Positions 13,866 through 16,786 of a stretch of 16,786 nt of DNA are shown one piece after another. The notes under the pieces are model-generated. The model searched no databases. It saw only the letters and a program-made list of their open reading frames with translations, and was not told the DNA's origin. The stretch's first letter is position 1. The number at the start of each line of letters is the position of its first letter. This DNA comes from an uncultured Clostridia bacterium (lineage in GTDB: Bacteria; Bacillota; Clostridia; TANB77; CAG-508): the NCBI GenBank assembly GCA_934141475.1, contig CAKPCG010000033.1:1-16786 (forward strand). The letters run 5' to 3'. The position numbers and the translations under genes are program-made.

Positions 13866-14750
13866 ATGAAAATAAGTATATTAACAGCAACATATAATAG
13901 AGCTAAGTATTTACAAAAATTATATGATAGTATAAAAAGCAATTTAAAATATAATTTGAATTGTGAATGGATAATAATAGACGATGGATCGGTAGATGAT
14001 ACCAAAAATTATGTAAAAAAATTCATGGATGAAAATATTGTACCTATTATATATTATTATCAAAAAAACAATGGAAAAATGTCAGCAATAAATGAGGCAG
14101 TAAAACTTGCAACTGGAAATTTAATTGTAGACTGCGATTCAGATGACTATTTTGTTAATGACGCATTTGAAAAAATAAGAAAAAATGCAGAAAAACTTAT
14201 AAAAGACGAAAGTTTATATGGAATGGTTTTTCTAAAAAGAGAAACAAATGGAAGAATTAGTGGAAATGAATTTAAAAAAGAAAATAAACCAACAAAGCTA
14301 TTTGATTTGTATTTTAAAGAAGATGTTCAAGGAGAAAAAATAATAGTATTTAATGCCAAAATACGAAAGAAGTATTTTCATGAATTAGAACATAACGAAA
14401 AATTTATAACAGAATCTAGAATGTATCATAAAATGGATGAAAATTACAATATTTTGCCAATAAACGAAGTTGTAGAACAAGGTAGTTATATAGAAGACGG
14501 ATATACTAAAAATATAAATAAAACATTCAAACAAGCTCCATTTGGATATTATATGTATTTTAAAGAAATTTTAAAAAGAAATATGGAAGGTGTATTGTGG
14601 AGTAAAAGGCTTTATGCAATTAAACACTTTATTCTATTTGGATATTTGACAAATAATAAGTTTAATGATAGCTTTATGGGAGACGAATTAAATAAATTTT
14701 TATATAAACTTTTGTATTTGCCAGGTATAGTAAAAAGTAAAAAGTTTTGA
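13866..14750 (+). CDS. GT2-family glycosyltransferase, 294 aa
   Basis: The GT-A domain shows ISILTATYNRAKYLQKLYDS at the start, IIIDDGSVDDT (36-46) for donor binding, and the DCDSDDYF segment (89-96) with the DxD metal-binding motif. The NGKMSAINEAVKLATG stretch (69-84) corresponds to the NGG/NxGxxxARN region of the family. The C-terminal third is rich in aromatic residues and may bind the acceptor. No CGG codon and no frame break is present. It follows the GT4 gene by 14 bp with AAAGGAAAG and precedes the BofA-like gene closely. It is a cytoplasmic or membrane-peripheral enzyme of the polysaccharide pathway. Confidence 0.92.
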   Translation: MKISILTATYNRAKYLQKLYDSIKSNLKYNLNCEWIIIDDGSVDDTKNYVKKFMDENIVPIIYYYQKNNGKMSAINEAVKLATGNLIVDCDSDDYFVNDAFEKIRKNAEKLIKDESLYGMVFLKRETNGRISGNEFKKENKPTKLFDLYFKEDVQGEKIIVFNAKIRKKYFHELEHNEKFITESRMYHKMDENYNILPINEVVEQGSYIEDGYTKNINKTFKQAPFGYYMYFKEILKRNMEGVLWSKRLYAIKHFILFGYLTNNKFNDSFMGDELNKFLYKLLYLPGIVKSKKF

Positions 14751-14770
14751 AAATGGAAGGAGAGTTAAAA

Positions 14771-15022
14771 ATGGAATATTTAAGTTATTTAGTAGCATTT
14801 GTTATATTATACATAGTATTAAAAGTTATTTCAGTACCAGTGAAAATAATAATAAAATTAATGGTAAATGCGTTAATTGGTGGCGTAGTATTATTTTTAA
14901 TTAATTTAGTTGGTGCAAGTTTAGGGTTTACTTTAACAATTACATGGATTACTTCACTTATTGTCGGAATTTTTGGAGTACCTGGAGTTATACTTGTTGT
15001 TTTGATGCAAATTTTGATGTAG
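14771..15022 (+). CDS. BofA-family membrane protein, 83 aa
   Basis: BofA in Bacillus inhibits processing of pro-sigma-K by anchoring the protease SpoIVFB in the forespore membrane, and the family (PF07441) is wider than that role. The product has three hydrophobic helices and ends with the family's ITSLIVGIFGVPGVILVVL pattern. ATG 14771 is preferred because GGAAGGAG lies just upstream; an in-frame ATG at 14747 overlaps the preceding gene's end. It is the last gene before the terminator, downstream of polysaccharide genes, so its link to sporulation here is not shown. Confidence 0.85.
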   Translation: MEYLSYLVAFVILYIVLKVISVPVKIIIKLMVNALIGGVVLFLINLVGASLGFTLTITWITSLIVGIFGVPGVILVVLMQILM

Positions 15023-15024
15023 GA

Positions 15025-15060
15025 AAAAATATACTATTGCTTTTGTAGTAGTATATTTTT
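15025..15060 (+). terminator. Terminator of trmFO-polysaccharide-bofA operon
   Basis: AAAAATATACTA (15025-15036) pairs perfectly with TAGTATATTTTT (15049-15060) around a 12-nt loop, followed by further Ts. It is the first strong terminator after 8992. Confidence 0.85.
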
Positions 15061-15072
15061 TTATTTTAATTA

Positions 15073-15099
15073 TTGAAAATATGATTAAAGTGATATAAA
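15073..15099 (+). promoter_or_regulatory. Probable promoter of prepilin-like gene
   Basis: TATAAA (15094-15099) is preceded by TGA, giving an extended -10, and TTGAAA (15073-15078) lies 15 bp upstream. The spacing is short, so the -35 call is weak. Confidence 0.45.
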
Positions 15100-15157
15100 A
15101 TACTTGTATAAAAACAAAAGTGTATTTAAAATACATAAGAAAAAGAAGGAGGAAAAA

Positions 15158-16651
15158 ATGAATTTAGAAGAAAAATTCAAACAAAAACAAGGTATTACAT
15201 TAATAGCACTTGTTGTAACAATAATAGTATTATTAATACTTGCAGGAATAAGCATAGCAATGCTAACAGGTCAAAATGGAATACTAAATAGGGCAACAGA
15301 AGCAAGAGACGCAAATGGAACAGCTCAAATAGATGAGCAAGTAAAACTAGCAGTAGCAGAGGCGTTATCTAATGGACTTGGAACAATAACAGAAAAAAAC
15401 TTAAGAGCGGCATTAGATAATAATGTAGGAGCAGGAAACTATACTTTAACAGGTGACGCTACAAATGGATGGACAATAATAGCTGGTGAAAAGACATATA
15501 AAATAAATGGAAAAGGAGAAATATCAGGAGGAAATAATGGCGGAAATTCAGGAGAAAACACTGGAGGAGGAACAGAAAACGGTGGAACAACAGGGGGAAA
15601 CACATCAGAAGAAATAGAATTTTCGTTAAATGAAACCCAAAAAACATTAAGTATAGATGGAGAAGATAAAGGATATTTTACTTTAAAAGCTATATTTACA
15701 AAAGGTTCAGGTACAGTTACTTGGGAAAATTCAAATACTGGAGCAGTGGCAGTAGAAGGAACAGGAAATAGTATAAAAGTAAAAGCATTAGCAGAAGGAG
15801 AAGCTACAATAACAGCAAGTTGCAAAGGAAAAACAGCAACATGTAATGTAAAGGTAGAAAATGTAGTTAGTTCAGAATATATAGATGATAGCTATGTAGA
15901 TTATAATGTATCATATACAGATATATATACAGGAACTAAATATTCAAATCTAACAGGATGGAGAGTACTAAATAAAGTAGACAATGGAGATGGAACATCA
16001 AATTTAGATATAATAAGTACAGGAATACCAGCAGGACTATACTATAATTATAATTATATAACAAATGCAACATATAGTCCATGGGCAGGAACAGCAGCAC
16101 AAATAAGAGATTATATAACAAATTATTACACATCAGGAAGCAATACATATAGTAATATGTATGCAGTAAGTGGATTAAGATATAATTTTGAAAAAATAAA
16201 ATTCAAAAAGCTAGCAGAAGGAAAAACATATGATGATAGTGAAGATAATAAAGGATATTACAAAGAAATAAGTAAAAATGGAATACCGCAAACAAAAGAA
16301 ATAGATGGAACAACATTTAAAGCAAGAACAGGAGCAGAAGTAAGATCAGTAATACATTCAGATATAACAGGAGATAAGAAATCATCAAGCATAACAGTAG
16401 CAGATACATCAGATAAGAAAGGATTATTTATATTACAAAATTACACACCAGATAAGCATAACGACAGCTACTACTGGTTGGCCTCTCCTGATCCAAGCGA
16501 CTACGACAACGTGCGATATGTGGGCTATAATGGCGGCGTTGGGGAGTGGGGCTACATCGTCTACTATGGGGTGCGTCCGGTAGTTTCTATGACTAATGTC
16601 AAAATGCAAAGGAAGGCTGGAAATAGTCATGTTTGGGAAATAGTAGATTAA
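15158..16651 (+). CDS. Prepilin-like surface protein with Big2 and C-terminal lectin-fold-like variable domain (probable DGR target)
   Basis: AGGAGG sets ATG 15158 (497 aa); an in-frame ATG at 15104 lacks a site. The N-terminus KFKQKQG|ITLIALVVTIIVL carries a prepilin peptidase site after Gly12, then a hydrophobic helix and a pilin-like alpha region. The usual Glu5 of type IV pilins is absent. Residues 123-150 form a Gly/Asn/Thr linker. Residues about 152-235 look like a bacterial Ig-like (Big2) domain, with VTWENSNTGAVAVEG and LAEGEATITASCKGKTA. Residues about 240-497 resemble DUF6273-type C-type-lectin/FGE-like domains, ending YYWLASPDP...VRYV...GVRPVVSM. The last part (435-478) is encoded by GC-rich DNA with runs of NNC codons. 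The protein is probably exported and assembled or anchored by a prepilin pathway, with a diversified C-terminal binding face. No pilus genes are in the window. Confidence 0.85.
   Translation: MNLEEKFKQKQGITLIALVVTIIVLLILAGISIAMLTGQNGILNRATEARDANGTAQIDEQVKLAVAEALSNGLGTITEKNLRAALDNNVGAGNYTLTGDATNGWTIIAGEKTYKINGKGEISGGNNGGNSGENTGGGTENGGTTGGNTSEEIEFSLNETQKTLSIDGEDKGYFTLKAIFTKGSGTVTWENSNTGAVAVEGTGNSIKVKALAEGEATITASCKGKTATCNVKVENVVSSEYIDDSYVDYNVSYTDIYTGTKYSNLTGWRVLNKVDNGDGTSNLDIISTGIPAGLYYNYNYITNATYSPWAGTAAQIRDYITNYYTSGSNTYSNMYAVSGLRYNFEKIKFKKLAEGKTYDDSEDNKGYYKEISKNGIPQTKEIDGTTFKARTGAEVRSVIHSDITGDKKSSSITVADTSDKKGLFILQNYTPDKHNDSYYWLASPDPSDYDNVRYVGYNGGVGEWGYIVYYGVRPVVSMTNVKMQRKAGNSHVWEIVD
16460..16591 (+). 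other. Putative DGR variable region (VR)
   Basis: GC content changes abruptly: 69 of 120 bases in 16461-16580 are G or C, against 34 of 120 in 16341-16460. Codons occur in NNC runs (435-439, 447-451, 465-469), as expected when template adenines of AAC codons are randomised. Invariant residues WLAS, VRY and GVRPVVS frame the variable ones, matching known DGR target C-termini. No matching template repeat is present in the window, so the call rests on pattern alone. Confidence 0.65.
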
Positions 16652-16674
16652 ATCTTAAACACAAAATTCTCACT

Positions 16675-16708
16675 AAAAAAGGTTTTAGACAATCAAAAGT
16701 CTAAAACC
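16675..16708 (-). terminator. Hairpin after prepilin-like gene (minus-strand terminator or DGR target hairpin)
   Basis: GGTTTTAGAC (16681-16690) and GTCTAAAACC (16699-16708) form a perfect 10-bp stem with an 8-nt loop. Six As (16675-16680) on its left make a T run for minus-strand transcripts, so a convergent gene may end here from beyond the right edge. DGR target genes also often carry a hairpin shortly after the variable region, and both roles are possible. No T run follows on the plus strand. Confidence 0.6.
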
Positions 16709-16786
16709 ATTAATACCCGACATTTTCTTTCTTTCCTTAGAGTATCAATAGATGTGGAGACTAAAAATGCGACCAGTAGTTGCTGA

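Noticed and set aside
15439..15825. Long minus-strand open frame opposite the prepilin-like gene (proline-rich)
   Set aside because: It is the antisense shadow of the Gly/Asn-rich linker and Big2 region, with no ribosome binding site or promoter.
16767..16786. Possible start of a further gene (ATG 16767 after TGGAGA) running off the right edge
   Set aside because: Only six codons are visible and the nearby hairpin suggests a minus-strand gene instead. There is not enough sequence to support it.
1..16786. CRISPR array or insertion-sequence ends
   Set aside because: No regularly spaced repeats and no transposase gene with flanking terminal inverted repeats were found in either strand.

Overview
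The window looks like a chromosomal segment of an AT-rich, low-GC Gram-positive bacterium, most likely an uncultured gut-type Clostridia member. Support for this is the strong A/T codon bias, AGGAGG-type ribosome binding sites, sigma-A-like TTGACA/TATAAT promoters, a BofA-family gene, and a class III-like prepilin signal of a kind common in uncultured Clostridia. TGA acts as a normal stop. CGG is nearly absent as an in-frame codon, and where it does occur in native-looking genes it coincides with frame breaks.

Region 1 (1-4776) starts with a complete tRNA-Gly(TCC) and then what looks like a small mobilizable element. It holds an unknown small gene, a gene resembling the C-terminal part of a large serine recombinase behind a promoter, leader peptide and attenuator-like terminator, a pMV158-like oriT hairpin, a MobV relaxase gene, a small ORF split by an in-frame stop, a WG-repeat protein, and an orphan promoter-terminator unit that may be a small RNA.

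Region 2 (4780-8830) holds separate single-gene units: a MATE transporter (minus), a MYG1-family phosphoesterase/exonuclease-like gene with a switch-like leader (plus), a Sua5/TsaC-type threonylcarbamoyl-AMP synthase (minus, interrupted by two +1 frame breaks), and a small DUF378 membrane protein (plus).

Region 3 (8964-15060) appears to be one transcription unit. It starts with trmFO (tRNA m5U54 methylation) and continues with a surface polysaccharide cassette: a GT2 glycosyltransferase (two +1 frame breaks), an O-antigen polymerase/ligase-like membrane protein, a GT4 and a second GT2. A BofA-like gene and a strong terminator close it.

Region 4 (15073-16786) holds a prepilin-like surface protein with a Gly/Asn-rich linker, a Big2-like domain and a C-terminal lectin-fold-like domain. 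The last ~130 bp of that domain are an abrupt GC-rich island of NNC codons ending in a GVRPVVS motif, which is the signature expected of a diversity-generating retroelement (DGR) variable region. No template repeat or reverse transcriptase lies inside the window.

The two observations most worth following are: (i) all four frame breaks found in the window are the same event, an in-frame CGG codon where skipping the C restores the conserved protein with a glycine (GGN), which suggests programmed +1 frameshifting at CGG or a systematic one-base insertion; and (ii) the probable DGR-diversified prepilin-anchored protein.
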